Part shown: positions 34,164-44,100 of the stretch, piece by piece | Layout of the letters: every line of letters starts with the position of its first letter | How positions within the stretch are numbered: position 1 is the first letter of the stretch | Source of the DNA: Chitinophagaceae bacterium | GTDB lineage: Bacteria; Bacteroidota; Bacteroidia; Chitinophagales; Chitinophagaceae | Direction: 5' to 3' | Length of the DNA stretch: 64,000 nucleotides | NCBI GenBank assembly: GCA_004028765.1 | Contig: SAIX01000012.1 | Coordinates: forward strand, 1-64,000 | The notes under the pieces: model-generated | What the model saw: the letters and a program-made list of their open reading frames with translations, nothing else | What the model was told of the DNA's origin: nothing | Databases searched by the model: none | Translations under genes and position numbers: made by a program

Positions 34164-34182
34164 ATAACAAATATTGTGTTAT
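34164..34182. promoter_or_regulatory. Operator-like palindrome of the AbiE-like operon
   Basis: ATAACA-N7-TGTTAT overlaps the -33 region of the promoter for the AbiEi-like gene. AbiEi proteins autorepress by binding inverted repeats at their promoter, so this is the likely site. Related TGTTAT half-sites occur nearby at 34076-34104. Confidence 0.5.
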
Positions 34183-34204
34183 TTTAATAATTATGTTATA
34201 TTTG
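34173..34204 (+). promoter_or_regulatory. Promoter of the AbiE-like operon
   Basis: ATTG (34173-34176), a 20-bp spacer and TATATTTG (34197-34204) match the Bacteroidota -33/-7 consensus. The -7 element ends only 4 nt before the GTG start at 34209, so the message is nearly leaderless. Confidence 0.6.
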
Positions 34205-34208
34205 AATA

Positions 34209-35192
34209 GTGAATACAGTCGCACGACATATTAAAGATGATTTTGGGATTTCGATCCAGATACAACCCCTAGATAGATCGGAACTTGCGCGCCTACCCCT
34301 TTTTGTGCGGAGCGGCGTTGAACTTTATGAAGGTAAACTTAGTGGTGTACCGGTTTTGTGGGCTGAAAAAAAAGACCTGGAAGAAATAACCCCGACCAAA
34401 CTCAGAAAACAGGTTGAGCAACTGGAAAAGTATTTTCAGAAAATAGTTGTGTTCATATTGCCTAAGTTGGAGAGTTGGATTCGTAGTCGGCTGATCGAAA
34501 ACCAGGTTGCTTTCGTCGAACCCGGGCGGCAGCTGTATATTCCGCAGCTCTTTTTACAATTGAGTGAAATCCCGGCCAGAGGGGGGCGGAAGCTAATAGT
34601 GGACAAGCTTAGTTTTCCTGCGCAAAGTTTTATAATCGATCATTTAAACCAAGGACAATCAATGAGTGGGAGTTTCCAGGAACTCGCACGTCGCATTGAC
34701 TGTTCGGCTATGACGATATCGCGTATCGCGCGGGAATTGGAATCCTTAGAGATTGTAACCATCGAAGGGGGGAGACCAAAGCAAATGGTATTTACCCGGG
34801 AGGGAAAAGCGCTTTGGGAAAAGGCCCATCCCTTCCTCAGCTCACCTGTCAAGGAAATATGGTTCACCAATGAGCAACTTTCGGTCAATCATTTTGTGAA
34901 GGCGGGTAACAGTGCGCTCTCGGCTTATACTGATATAAATGATATATACCCGCAGACCTTTGCTATAGGAAAAGAGTCTTTTAAAGACATGCGCGACAGT
35001 GGCATGGTTACTGATCTCAATAAATACGAGGGCAGGTTTCTTATAGAAGTCTGGCATTATGATCCGCTAATCATTCGCCATGAAGGTGGACTGGTGGATC
35101 GCTTATCGTTGTATCTAACCATGGAGGGCGTATCGCGGGACGACCGTGTAAAAGCTGCATTGGAAGAACTTTTAAAAGAGCATACATGGTAA
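34209..35192 (+). CDS. AbiEi-like antitoxin/autorepressor
   Basis: A 327-residue protein with a central MarR-like winged helix (MSGSFQELARRIDCSAMTISRIARELESLEIV, then KQMVFTREGKALWE). The C-terminal region resembles the AbiEi antitoxin domain (VKAGNSALSAYTDINDI). The start is a GTG at 34209 and no nearby ATG competes. It overlaps the nucleotidyltransferase gene by 7 nt, the usual AbiEi-AbiEii order. Known for the family: it represses its own operon and counteracts the AbiEii toxin. Here the operon continues with two more genes. Confidence 0.75.
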   Translation: MNTVARHIKDDFGISIQIQPLDRSELARLPLFVRSGVELYEGKLSGVPVLWAEKKDLEEITPTKLRKQVEQLEKYFQKIVVFILPKLESWIRSRLIENQVAFVEPGRQLYIPQLFLQLSEIPARGGRKLIVDKLSFPAQSFIIDHLNQGQSMSGSFQELARRIDCSAMTISRIARELESLEIVTIEGGRPKQMVFTREGKALWEKAHPFLSSPVKEIWFTNEQLSVNHFVKAGNSALSAYTDINDIYPQTFAIGKESFKDMRDSGMVTDLNKYEGRFLIEVWHYDPLIIRHEGGLVDRLSLYLTMEGVSRDDRVKAALEELLKEHTW

Positions 35193-35953
35193 TCGGACTC
35201 GATCTGTTCACGGAACACTTCAGTGATTATACAGATCATTATATACTGATAGGTGGATCTGCCTGTGATGTCCAGATGGCAGCGAGAAATGAAGAGTTTA
35301 GGGCCACAAAGGATCTTGATATTATTCTTGTTGTAGAGGCCCTAAGCCCTGACTTTGTGAACCATTTCTGGGATTTTATCAAAGGGGGTGAATATGCAAT
35401 TGCTGAGGTAGGCAATAAAAAAAGATTTTATCGGTTTGTCAAACCCCATGTCGACGGTTATCCTGTCAGGATAGAGCTTTTCTCTCGTCATCCGGAGACC
35501 TTGCCTGATCCGCCAGCAGATATGTATATCACAGATATTCCGACAGAGGAAGAGGCCTCGAGCCTATCTGCTATATTGCTTGATGATGCGTATTACGGAT
35601 TTGCCATCGATAACTGTGATATTATCGAGGGATTACGGTTGGCAAATGATCGATGCCTTGTCTGTCTTAAAACGCGCGCATTTTTGAATAATAGGGAAAG
35701 AAAGGCAAATGGTGCTGATATCCATGATGTAGATATTTACAAACATAGACGCGATGTATTACAATTGATGGGGGTTATCGATCCAGCTATCGTAGTCTCG
35801 GTGCCCGAAACCATACAAAATGATCTTAAAAACTTCATTGCTTATGTTAATGAAGAACCAGATACGATCCAGCAGATATTAAAGGACATAGAGCTTGACA
35901 CCAGTCCCGATGAGGTAGTTAAACTGATGCGGAATATTTTTTCACTTACCTAA
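35186..35953 (+). CDS. AbiEii-like nucleotidyltransferase
   Basis: A 255-residue protein of the nucleotidyltransferase superfamily. It shows YILIGGSACDVQ followed by RATKDLDIILVVE, the GS...DxD catalytic signature, and a third acidic strand at YPVRIELFSRHPE. AbiEii/MenT-type toxins add nucleotides to tRNA or other RNA. It is shorter than classical AbiEii (about 300 residues). Translationally coupled to the antitoxin-like gene and followed after 8 nt by the next gene. A housekeeping nucleotidyltransferase is less likely given the partner. Confidence 0.75.
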   Translation: MVIGLDLFTEHFSDYTDHYILIGGSACDVQMAARNEEFRATKDLDIILVVEALSPDFVNHFWDFIKGGEYAIAEVGNKKRFYRFVKPHVDGYPVRIELFSRHPETLPDPPADMYITDIPTEEEASSLSAILLDDAYYGFAIDNCDIIEGLRLANDRCLVCLKTRAFLNNRERKANGADIHDVDIYKHRRDVLQLMGVIDPAIVVSVPETIQNDLKNFIAYVNEEPDTIQQILKDIELDTSPDEVVKLMRNIFSLT

Positions 35954-35961
35954 ATACCGCT

Positions 35962-36744
35962 ATGCCAAACAATATCGATAGCTGGCTTCAGTTAACACCA
36001 TCTGACTGGCTGGTAAGGGATCGTTACGAGGTGTTAAGTGAGAATGAAAAGCGCACTCGTTTTGAGTTAGTCGATAAACTCATGCTACCACTTCCTAAAA
36101 GAGTGCCCCATGATTTCAAAGACTTAAGAGGATTACTGCAGTACGAATGGCGAATGATAATCGATGCATACCGGGTTAATTTTGAAGATAAGTATTGCTA
36201 TGAATCCGTCGAAGAGGCTTTTGATGATTGGGATCTTTGGAGCGAGGACGACGAAGAGATTAAAAGCCTTCATATCAATACCGATGTTTGGATTGCTCAA
36301 GCTAGGTCGGTTTTTGGGGAGAAGATCAAGCATTTCTACAGTGCGCTTGCTACGGAACAAGATTATAATAAACATTTTTCGAACCCAAACTGGCCGGATC
36401 AAAGAATTATTGCGGAATCCTATAAAAGAGCCTTGCTGTTGCCACTTGTCGATACAAACTACCTCGATCAGATGTTCGTTCAAATGGCGGAATATTTTTC
36501 AGATGCTATTTATTACAACCACTGCTTTAAATTCATTGTCGAAACGGACCAACTTTGTGGTTACTCCCAAGGAATACCTTGTACGCATTTGCTATTCAAG
36601 CTTGATCCGGTTCAGATTATTTACCATGTCTACCCGATACCTGATAAGGAGATCGCGCCTAATAAGGCTGAGTGGATGGAACTGGAAGATGGCGAAGAGA
36701 TTGTCTGTGACAATTTAATGGATGCGGATGCATTGAATGCATAG
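35962..36744 (+). CDS. Unknown protein, third gene of the AbiE-like operon
   Basis: A 260-residue soluble protein of no family I recognise. It is acidic and helical (VEEAFDDWDLWSEDDEEIK), with a middle segment rich in aromatic residues (FSDAIYYNHCFKFIVETDQLCGYSQG) and a short C-terminal beta part. It starts 8 nt after the nucleotidyltransferase and lies 20 nt before the 1222-residue nuclease-like protein, so co-expression is nearly certain. It could be an adaptor between the two. Confidence 0.5.
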   Translation: MPNNIDSWLQLTPSDWLVRDRYEVLSENEKRTRFELVDKLMLPLPKRVPHDFKDLRGLLQYEWRMIIDAYRVNFEDKYCYESVEEAFDDWDLWSEDDEEIKSLHINTDVWIAQARSVFGEKIKHFYSALATEQDYNKHFSNPNWPDQRIIAESYKRALLLPLVDTNYLDQMFVQMAEYFSDAIYYNHCFKFIVETDQLCGYSQGIPCTHLLFKLDPVQIIYHVYPIPDKEIAPNKAEWMELEDGEEIVCDNLMDADALNA

Positions 36745-36764
36745 AGAATCAACGCAAAAAACAG

Positions 36765-39700
36765 ATGCCAAGATTCGATACAATAGCTTTTTTCAAACGG
36801 TTTGATAAAGCGCAGATGCTTGTATTGCTACAAGCGATCAGTTGTCATCCATCGAATCAAAAATACACGCATCGTTTTGAACATCTTATCGCACTGTTGC
36901 TTGGAATACCAGAAGCAGGGTTTGCGAGTCGGGTTGTGCAACGGTCGGATCTCGTTTTTCTTTTTGAAAAAATAAGCGCACAATATGAAAACGATTTTGG
37001 CTCAGTAGAAGATTTTCAAGGCTTCTCGCAGCTGGCGCTTATCCCTTTGTTTTATGGGCAAAGAAAATATCACATCTTTTATAGTTGTTTTGAAAGACCG
37101 GTTGAAAACTGGCAGCAATTAGTTGATATCATCGAGACAACAAAAAATAGCGAGAAGACGCTTTCTTCTTTTAAGGAGGCAATGATGCATTCATTACAGA
37201 TGCAAACTGATTTGCTAAAATGTATCCTAAAACAGGATGGTATCGACCAGGAGTACCATCATCCATACGTTCCCGATGAGTGTTTTTTGCAATCGGTGGC
37301 GCCTTATTTCAATGCTTACAGTGATCAGATAAGGATGTTTTTCGATCCTGAATCTATCGCGCATTTAAAAGAAGAGGATTTGCTGGAACTTACACCAAAT
37401 GTTGGTGATCTTTTTCAGGGTTTATACGTCAGCATCCACGGAAAACTTTATTGGTTGATGCCGCAGGTGCATTATAGTGTGTTGGTTCAATACCTTTTTA
37501 ATATTTTGGATTCAGATAATGACACGAGGACGGAATCCTGGAATGGCTTGTATAATAGGTGCCAGCGGCAGCTACTTAGTACATTCCACAAGAGTAGCCG
37601 AATTGTGGCTATCACGACACAAGAGCAGCGCCATATTCTTCGTGCGCCGGAGCTCCTATTCCTGTTTGACCTAAACAAGATATTTTTTTTCCAGATCATT
37701 CCCCATAGTCATGGGAAAAGTCTTATGCATACACTTGAAAAATGCAATGCCGCTACGGAGAAAATCATGCACAATATTAATAACCAGGAGGCGGTGGTTG
37801 TTTTTCCATCAGAACAGAGTGTTGGAATGGGTATTGCTCCTGCGAATCTTGAATTCCATGTGGTATATGTTATGGAAAACCTCCAAAACAGTTATTCGTA
37901 TAAGAGGATGCTAGGCGGAAGCAATTGGTCTAATTGGTATTTCGAGTTTGCGGATCTGGCCCAGGTATTAAAAATGCTCGAAACGCCTTTGGAGTTTTAT
38001 AAATTTCTGGGTGAAGATGAATGGTTACTGGAGAATTGTCAAATGCCATTGGGTAGTGAGTTTATGGACCGATTTATTTGTTTCTATCGAAATGGACGTA
38101 CCTATTCAAGAATGGCGGAACTGCCAGAAATGGTATATTTCAAGCATCACCAATGGAGCCGTTACTATTTTGAGAAAACCTTCGAGCGATATAAGGCTAA
38201 TCCAAAGCTTTTTGAAGCAATGGGTTTACAGTTTTGCAAGTATGATGATATAACTCATTATAGGAACAATGTCTACAGGCTTGCGAACACATCCCGTTAC
38301 GATCAGATGTATCTGGTCCAATTGCCTGACAGGTTTATCACCATTTACCTTGCGGATGATCCGCTGGCTTTAAGTTTTGAAGAATACAGGTTTGGGTATG
38401 AAGTGCTGGCGGCTATGTTTGGCGATTTTCTGGACCGTGCAGGTACTGTCGTTTCATCGGCGTTGGTTAGATATGGTATCGAGGATCTCTGCATTTACAT
38501 TTTTCCGCAGAATTATATTTCGTTAAAAGAGTTGTCGTTTTTGGAGGACAGTGCAAAAGAAATAACAAGGGATAATCCATTTGCTTTAACAGCATCTTTT
38601 AATGGAGGTAAAAAAACAGTGTATTGCCTCTACGACCACAAGAACATCCATCCATATTTTGCAGCAGAAGATAATTCTGCAGAGAGAAGGCTTTATCGGG
38701 AGTTACTTACCCAGATTTTTTCTACAGGTGATGAAGAAAGCAGTGGTTTGATAGTATCATTGATAGAGCTGTCAGTGCCGTTGGGAAGAAAGGGTTACTC
38801 TATGGACGAGGTGGAGATTGAAAACATTGATATTAGACATTATCAAAAGCCGCCTCAGTCCACCCAAACGGATCGCGGTAAGGTCAGACGTTTAATCGCC
38901 GGTTACCTTAAGGAAAATAATTATGAACCGCGAGTATACGATGGATCGCAAGCAATGGATCTTGCTTATCAGCTATACCTCTTTTTACATTCCCAACTTA
39001 AAGAGGAAATCAAAAATTCCGACCCTGAAATTATTATTTACGCCTATCGTCAGCTGGAATATAATGAAGGGCTAGCAGAGAGACAGAAGCTGCAATTGGG
39101 CATGCAGGCAGATAGGGTCACCGATTATAAAGTAGCGGACAAATTAAAGGAATCGGTTGCAGATGCCATCGCCACAGCCTCGACGATCCGCTATATCATA
39201 CATGCCTGTTTGCAAACCAGGCCAGATGGAAATAATTATATCACCGAGTCCTCCTGGACCTATCTGATGGCAATGGCCGAACAGATTATACAGACAGCCA
39301 TGCTGTACGATTATATCAAATACGGACTGGTGAATCATACCATTCTGATTAACGAGTATCATGAGTTCCAGGAAGTAATAACAGGTGGCAAATTTGAAAT
39401 GAATAGCTACCTGGATCAAGAGGCGGCCAGTAAGGTAAGTTTGGTCAGAAATGCTTTCAAAAATGCTAAAACGGATCGTAAAAAAAATGAAGTGTCTGAA
39501 GAATTTGAAGAATGGGAGGGTGAGTTCTCAAAGGTATTCTCGCAGCAATTCGGGGTTTCATACGACAATATCATTGTGGTTCTTTATGTGATTTCAAAAG
39601 CCGATTATGACACAGTTCAGAACTTCCCTGTAAGTTTTGCTAGCAAAGTGCAGTTGACAGACATCATACTATCCAATATGACAATAGACCTTACCCGCGA

Positions 39701-40433
39701 GGAAATAGAAAAGACAATTGAATTTCTAACTTTAAAGCCTGGTGTATTTGGTCCTGCACAACCCCTGTATCATGGGGTGCTTTTGCGTAAACGACAACGC
39801 TTGACGCTGTGTCCTTTTGTTGAAATAAAAGAGGGCGAGCTGATGTTTGGGCGTGAGGTATTGGATGGTGCATTGAACATTTGGAGTGAAGTAGTGAAGG
39901 GAAGCCTGCCGTTTAAAGTAGAAGAAAATTCCGAAGTTTATAAATTTCTAAATCAGGTACGAATCGAAAAAGGAGCTGGATTTGAGAAAAAGATAGAACG
40001 TATTGCTGAAGACACACTTGGAAGAGATTGTGTGGAGATGAGAATTGACAATTTTAAAAGACTTTCGGACCATTTTAATACTAGGGAAGATTGTGGTGAG
40101 ATAGATCTGCTTTGCGTTAATGCTGTATCCAAGACCCTGTTTGTGATGGACTGTAAAAATCTCCTAAAGAAGTTGGGGCTATACCAGATTAGCAGGGAAA
40201 TAGAATCATTCTTTATTAAACGCGATTCACACTATCACCAGTTGGTTCAAAAAAAGGAATTTGTTGAAGAGCATTTAGCTGAAGTATTGCTTCACTTTGG
40301 AGTCAATGATGTGACGGGTTGGACAATAAAGCATGGTTTTGTGGTTTCCAATGTGCAGTTTGCTGCATTCTATAATAACCAGTCTGCTGATTTTATTTTA
40401 GCTGAGGAACTTGCGGCATATCTCACAGCTTGA
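36765..40433 (+). CDS. 1222-residue protein with C-terminal PD-(D/E)XK nuclease motif
   Basis: A very large soluble protein, fourth gene of the AbiE-like operon. I recognise no domain in the first 1050 residues, which are mostly helical and may be a target-sensing scaffold. Near residues 1110-1131, CGEIDLLCVN followed by LFVMDCKNL gives the (E)ID...DxK pattern of a restriction-like nuclease, with Asp in place of the more usual Glu before x-Lys. The 88 residues after it (REIESFFIKRDSHYHQLVQKK) complete the domain. The architecture resembles defence effectors. The link with an AbiE-like pair is unusual. Confidence 0.55.
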   Translation: MPRFDTIAFFKRFDKAQMLVLLQAISCHPSNQKYTHRFEHLIALLLGIPEAGFASRVVQRSDLVFLFEKISAQYENDFGSVEDFQGFSQLALIPLFYGQRKYHIFYSCFERPVENWQQLVDIIETTKNSEKTLSSFKEAMMHSLQMQTDLLKCILKQDGIDQEYHHPYVPDECFLQSVAPYFNAYSDQIRMFFDPESIAHLKEEDLLELTPNVGDLFQGLYVSIHGKLYWLMPQVHYSVLVQYLFNILDSDNDTRTESWNGLYNRCQRQLLSTFHKSSRIVAITTQEQRHILRAPELLFLFDLNKIFFFQIIPHSHGKSLMHTLEKCNAATEKIMHNINNQEAVVVFPSEQSVGMGIAPANLEFHVVYVMENLQNSYSYKRMLGGSNWSNWYFEFADLAQVLKMLETPLEFYKFLGEDEWLLENCQMPLGSEFMDRFICFYRNGRTYSRMAELPEMVYFKHHQWSRYYFEKTFERYKANPKLFEAMGLQFCKYDDITHYRNNVYRLANTSRYDQMYLVQLPDRFITIYLADDPLALSFEEYRFGYEVLAAMFGDFLDRAGTVVSSALVRYGIEDLCIYIFPQNYISLKELSFLEDSAKEITRDNPFALTASFNGGKKTVYCLYDHKNIHPYFAAEDNSAERRLYRELLTQIFSTGDEESSGLIVSLIELSVPLGRKGYSMDEVEIENIDIRHYQKPPQSTQTDRGKVRRLIAGYLKENNYEPRVYDGSQAMDLAYQLYLFLHSQLKEEIKNSDPEIIIYAYRQLEYNEGLAERQKLQLGMQADRVTDYKVADKLKESVADAIATASTIRYIIHACLQTRPDGNNYITESSWTYLMAMAEQIIQTAMLYDYIKYGLVNHTILINEYHEFQEVITGGKFEMNSYLDQEAASKVSLVRNAFKNAKTDRKKNEVSEEFEEWEGEFSKVFSQQFGVSYDNIIVVLYVISKADYDTVQNFPVSFASKVQLTDIILSNMTIDLTREEIEKTIEFLTLKPGVFGPAQPLYHGVLLRKRQRLTLCPFVEIKEGELMFGREVLDGALNIWSEVVKGSLPFKVEENSEVYKFLNQVRIEKGAGFEKKIERIAEDTLGRDCVEMRIDNFKRLSDHFNTREDCGEIDLLCVNAVSKTLFVMDCKNLLKKLGLYQISREIESFFIKRDSHYHQLVQKKEFVEEHLAEVLLHFGVNDVTGWTIKHGFVVSNVQFAAFYNNQSADFILAEELAAYLTA

Positions 40434-40480
40434 CGTATGTTAGGTGAAACTAGATGTAAATAGTATGTTGTTCATAAAAC

Positions 40481-40503
40481 AAACAGCTATTTCTTAGCTG
40501 TTT
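40481..40503 (+). terminator. Hairpin after the four-gene operon
   Basis: AAACAGCTA-tttct-TAGCTGTTT, nine perfect pairs, 48 nt after the stop of the 1222-residue gene. No T-run follows (GGGAATT), so intrinsic termination is uncertain. Confidence 0.4.
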
Positions 40504-40566
40504 GGGAATTAAACAAAATTGTCTGCTGTCGTTTTAATTCCAAATCCATCCCACAAAACGCCGCTA

Positions 40567-40574
40567 TAATTTTG
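40567..40574 (+). promoter_or_regulatory. -7 element of the transfer operon
   Basis: TAATTTTG matches TAnnTTTG and lies 32 nt before the TraO-like start. I see no clear -33 TTTG at the right distance. Confidence 0.45.
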
Positions 40575-40606
40575 GTGTATCAAATCGATATCCAAAATCT
40601 ATTGTT

Positions 40607-41113
40607 ATGAAAACATTTGTGGTGGTGATGTTAGCGGTGATTAGTGTGGGTACAAATGCGCAATCCGTTTCCCTTCGATATGCCGGTGTGCTTACTCCAG
40701 CCGACCATCTTTCTCTTCGTTACGAGCACGGGACCAATGGTGCTATCAATCTTTCCCTGGGTGGTTTTTATGAGCGCTCCCGTGATTATTTCTTAAACTA
40801 TTCCTGCTATGGCTCTGATCTGCTGGCTGAATATTCAGCTAACCGAAATGCAGATGCCTTGCCTTTGTTCGGTTTGCGATTTGGCCTGGGCGCGACATGG
40901 CAGGTTGTGAGCGAACCGTGGCTGTATAAAGGATTGTCCTTTTCAGAGCGTATGAATTACGGATTGCTTGGAGAAGCAAACCTGGACTGTCACCTAAGTG
41001 ATGCATTTCGACTAAATCTTTTCGGGCAACATAAATATCTGCTACGATCCTTGTCCGGCGGCACACGGTTCTGCTTTGGCCTGGGACTCGCTTATCATCT
41101 AAGTTCCTACTAA
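40607..41113 (+). CDS. TraO-like outer-membrane protein
   Basis: A 168-residue protein with a signal peptide (VGTNAQS) and a small outer-membrane beta-barrel character. The C-terminal half (GLLGEANLDCHLSDAFRL, then SLSGGTRFCFGLGLAYHL) parallels the end of Bacteroidota conjugation protein TraO, which is placed after traN in CTnDOT-type elements. Here it is the first gene of the run, separated from the other tra genes by the surface-protein genes. The alternative is a generic porin-family protein. Confidence 0.55.
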   Translation: MKTFVVVMLAVISVGTNAQSVSLRYAGVLTPADHLSLRYEHGTNGAINLSLGGFYERSRDYFLNYSCYGSDLLAEYSANRNADALPLFGLRFGLGATWQVVSEPWLYKGLSFSERMNYGLLGEANLDCHLSDAFRLNLFGQHKYLLRSLSGGTRFCFGLGLAYHLSSY

Positions 41114-41136
41114 CGCTTATTTAAAATCCAATATCC

Positions 41137-44100
41137 ATGAAGCTGTTTACGCAACTCCCGCGATGGGGGATGGGGCTTGCCTTTGCCCTGGTGACCCTCC
41201 TTTTTGTTCCCACTGTTTCCAAAGCGCAGGTGAATGAAGGACACTATATCATTATCGAGTTACTGGAACAAACCTATGATTGCAGCACAGGACAGGCGTA
41301 TGTGAAGTTCCATATCACTAACTATGATCAGTATGGTGGTACGGGTTCTTATCATACGGTCTATACTATTGATCTGGGGGCCAGCCGTATTGTAGGCAGG
41401 AGCTTGCCTGGTGGCGATGCTGATGTCTGGTTCACGGGCGCATATCATCCGGGCGATGATATTGTCTGCACTGCGCAAGGGATTAGTGATAACGATGCGC
41501 CACAGACTGATTTCCGTTTTGTTGGTAGTGGCGGAACCGTTCCACCCAAACCGTCCATCAGTTCATCTGCCTCGATGCCTTTGTGCAACGGTGCATCAAC
41601 AGTCTTATCTGTCAGTGACGTTTCCTATAGTTACGTTTGGTCGAATGGCGCAACAGGCAGTTCTATTAATGTGTCGGCGGCAGGTACCTATACTGTTCAT
41701 ACGGTGGGTCAATGTGGTAATTCGCCTGAAAGTGATCCCATAGTTGTTACTACCGCAACTGCACCACCTGCGCCTGTTATCGGAAGCAGCAATGGCACAT
41801 TACTCTGCAACGGACAATCAACGACATTCAATGCCACTTCTACTGGTGGTACAGTCAACTGGAGTAATGGTGCTACAGGTGCGAATATGGTGACGGCCGC
41901 GGCCGGAACCTATTACGCATCTGAGACAAATGGATGCGGAACAAGTGGCAACAGTAATGTAATTGTCATTTCAACAAATCATACACCTCAAGCCCCTTCG
42001 GTCAGCAGCAGTAATGGTGTATCACTTTGTAATGGCGCGACCACGGTGTTATCTGCTGCGCCGACAGCGGGCGGATCTATTAACTGGAACACCGGTGCGA
42101 CAGGTGGATCGATCACAGTCAGTAGTCCGGGAAGTTATTACGTGTATGAAACCAATAGCTGCGGAACCAGTGCCAATAGCAACGTAATAGAGATCACAAC
42201 AGGGTCAACACCTTCTGCACCTTCCATTTCTTCTTCCAATGGAACACTATTGTGTAACGGTGCATCTACTGTTTTATCAGCTTCAGGTTCAGGAACGATC
42301 AATTGGAATACAGGTTCGGTTACTGGCTTCATTGGTGTTACGAGTGCAGGAAGTTATTATGCGGTTGCTTCCAACAATTGCGGTACCAGTGGTGCAAGTA
42401 ATACCATAGTGATCAATACTTCATTAACACCGGGAGCACTTACTGTTTCAGTATCGGGCGGGCCATTGCTTTGTAATGGCGCATCAGCTACGCTTAGTGC
42501 GTCACCATCATATGGCGGCTCCATTCATTGGAATACGGGTGCAAGTGGTAATAGTTTATCTGTCAGCAGCGCTGGTAATTATTATGCGTATGAATCCAAT
42601 GGCTGCGGTAGTGGCTCGCAAAGTAATACGGTAACGATCTTAACAGGTTCCACACCGGCTGCACCCACTGTTACCCCATCCGGTAATCAACTACTGTGCA
42701 ATGGTGCATCGGTTACGCTTTCATCAAGTGGGTCGAACGTGTTATGGTCGAATGGTGCAACAGGTAATACGATCAGTACTTCAACTGCGGGTAATTATTA
42801 TACGATCGACCGTAACGCCTGCGGTAATAGTTCCGCTTCCAATACAGTAAACGTTTCAACTGTGGTATGCCCGACACCAGTACCGGGCGGTTCCTTCCTG
42901 GTTTGTCCTGGTGCGCTCAAAACACTGGATGCAGGCGGCGGATATGATACCTATCAATGGTCGAATGGCGCTACGACACGAACCGTTGCAGTTGGTCCAG
43001 GTACATACACAGTGACGGTAAGTAAACAGGGATGTTTTGCGACCTCAGCTGCTGTAACAGTTGGTTACTATACGGTAGTAACGCCGAGTGTATCGGCCTC
43101 GGGTGCGACGACATTTTGTGCAGGTGGTAGTGTGAGCCTGTCTGCGAGTTATGGTAATGCGTTTTCGTGGAGCAATGGTGGGACTTCTTCTTCCATCAAT
43201 GTCAACAGTAGCGGGGCTTATTATGTAACGGTTACGGATGGCAATGGATGCCAGGCGACTTCTGCAGCCGTACAGGTTACGGTGAACGCAGCACCGACAG
43301 CAAGTATTAGCGGCAATGCAAGCGTATGTCAAAATAATTCGTCGCCTGTGGTGGTGTTTAGCGGTAGCGGCGGTGTTGCTCCTTATACTTTTTCATACCG
43401 CATTAATGGCGGTTCTGTGCAAAACGTCACCACTACCAGTGGCAACAGCGTAAGTGTTTCTGTTCCGACTTCATCCGCAGGAAGTTTTATTTATAGTCTG
43501 GTGGATGTCAAGGAAAGCAGCTCGACGGCATGTAATAATGCGGCGAGTGGATCTGCGACTGTTATAGTGAACGCGCTACCTACTGCAACAATTTCTGGGA
43601 CTACCGCAGTTTGTAAAAACAGCGTGGCACCAGTGGTTACATTTTCTGCCAGCGGTGGTAGTGGCCCATACACGTTTATCTATAAAATCAATGGTGGTGC
43701 GAGCCAGGTAGTCAGCACATCTTCCGGCAGCAGCGTTTCGATTGCAGTGCCTACTTCTTCGGCTGGAACTTTTGTGTACTCGCTGGTGAGTGTGCAGGAG
43801 TCTGGTTCTTGTCTTAATAGTGCGAGTGGAACGGCGACTGTTACGGTGAATGCATTACCTACTGCAACGATTGCAGGCAGTGCGACAGTTTGTAAGGGTT
43901 CCCTTTCACCGTTGATCACTTTCACAGGAACTGGTGGTGTCAGCCCTTATACGTTCAGCTACCGGATCAATGGTGGGACGGCACAAACGATCTCTACTGT
44001 TTCAGGCAACAGTATTACCCTTGCTGTACCTACTTCCAGTGCAGGTGACTTTACTTATGATTTACTAAGTGTGCAGGAAAGTAGTGGAACAGCCTGCACG

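Noticed and set aside
34209-35953. CBASS-type nucleotidyltransferase system
   Set aside because: The nucleotidyltransferase lacks typical CD-NTase features and is coupled to an AbiEi-like repressor with the AbiE gene order. No CBASS effector such as a SAVED or Cap4 protein is recognisable.
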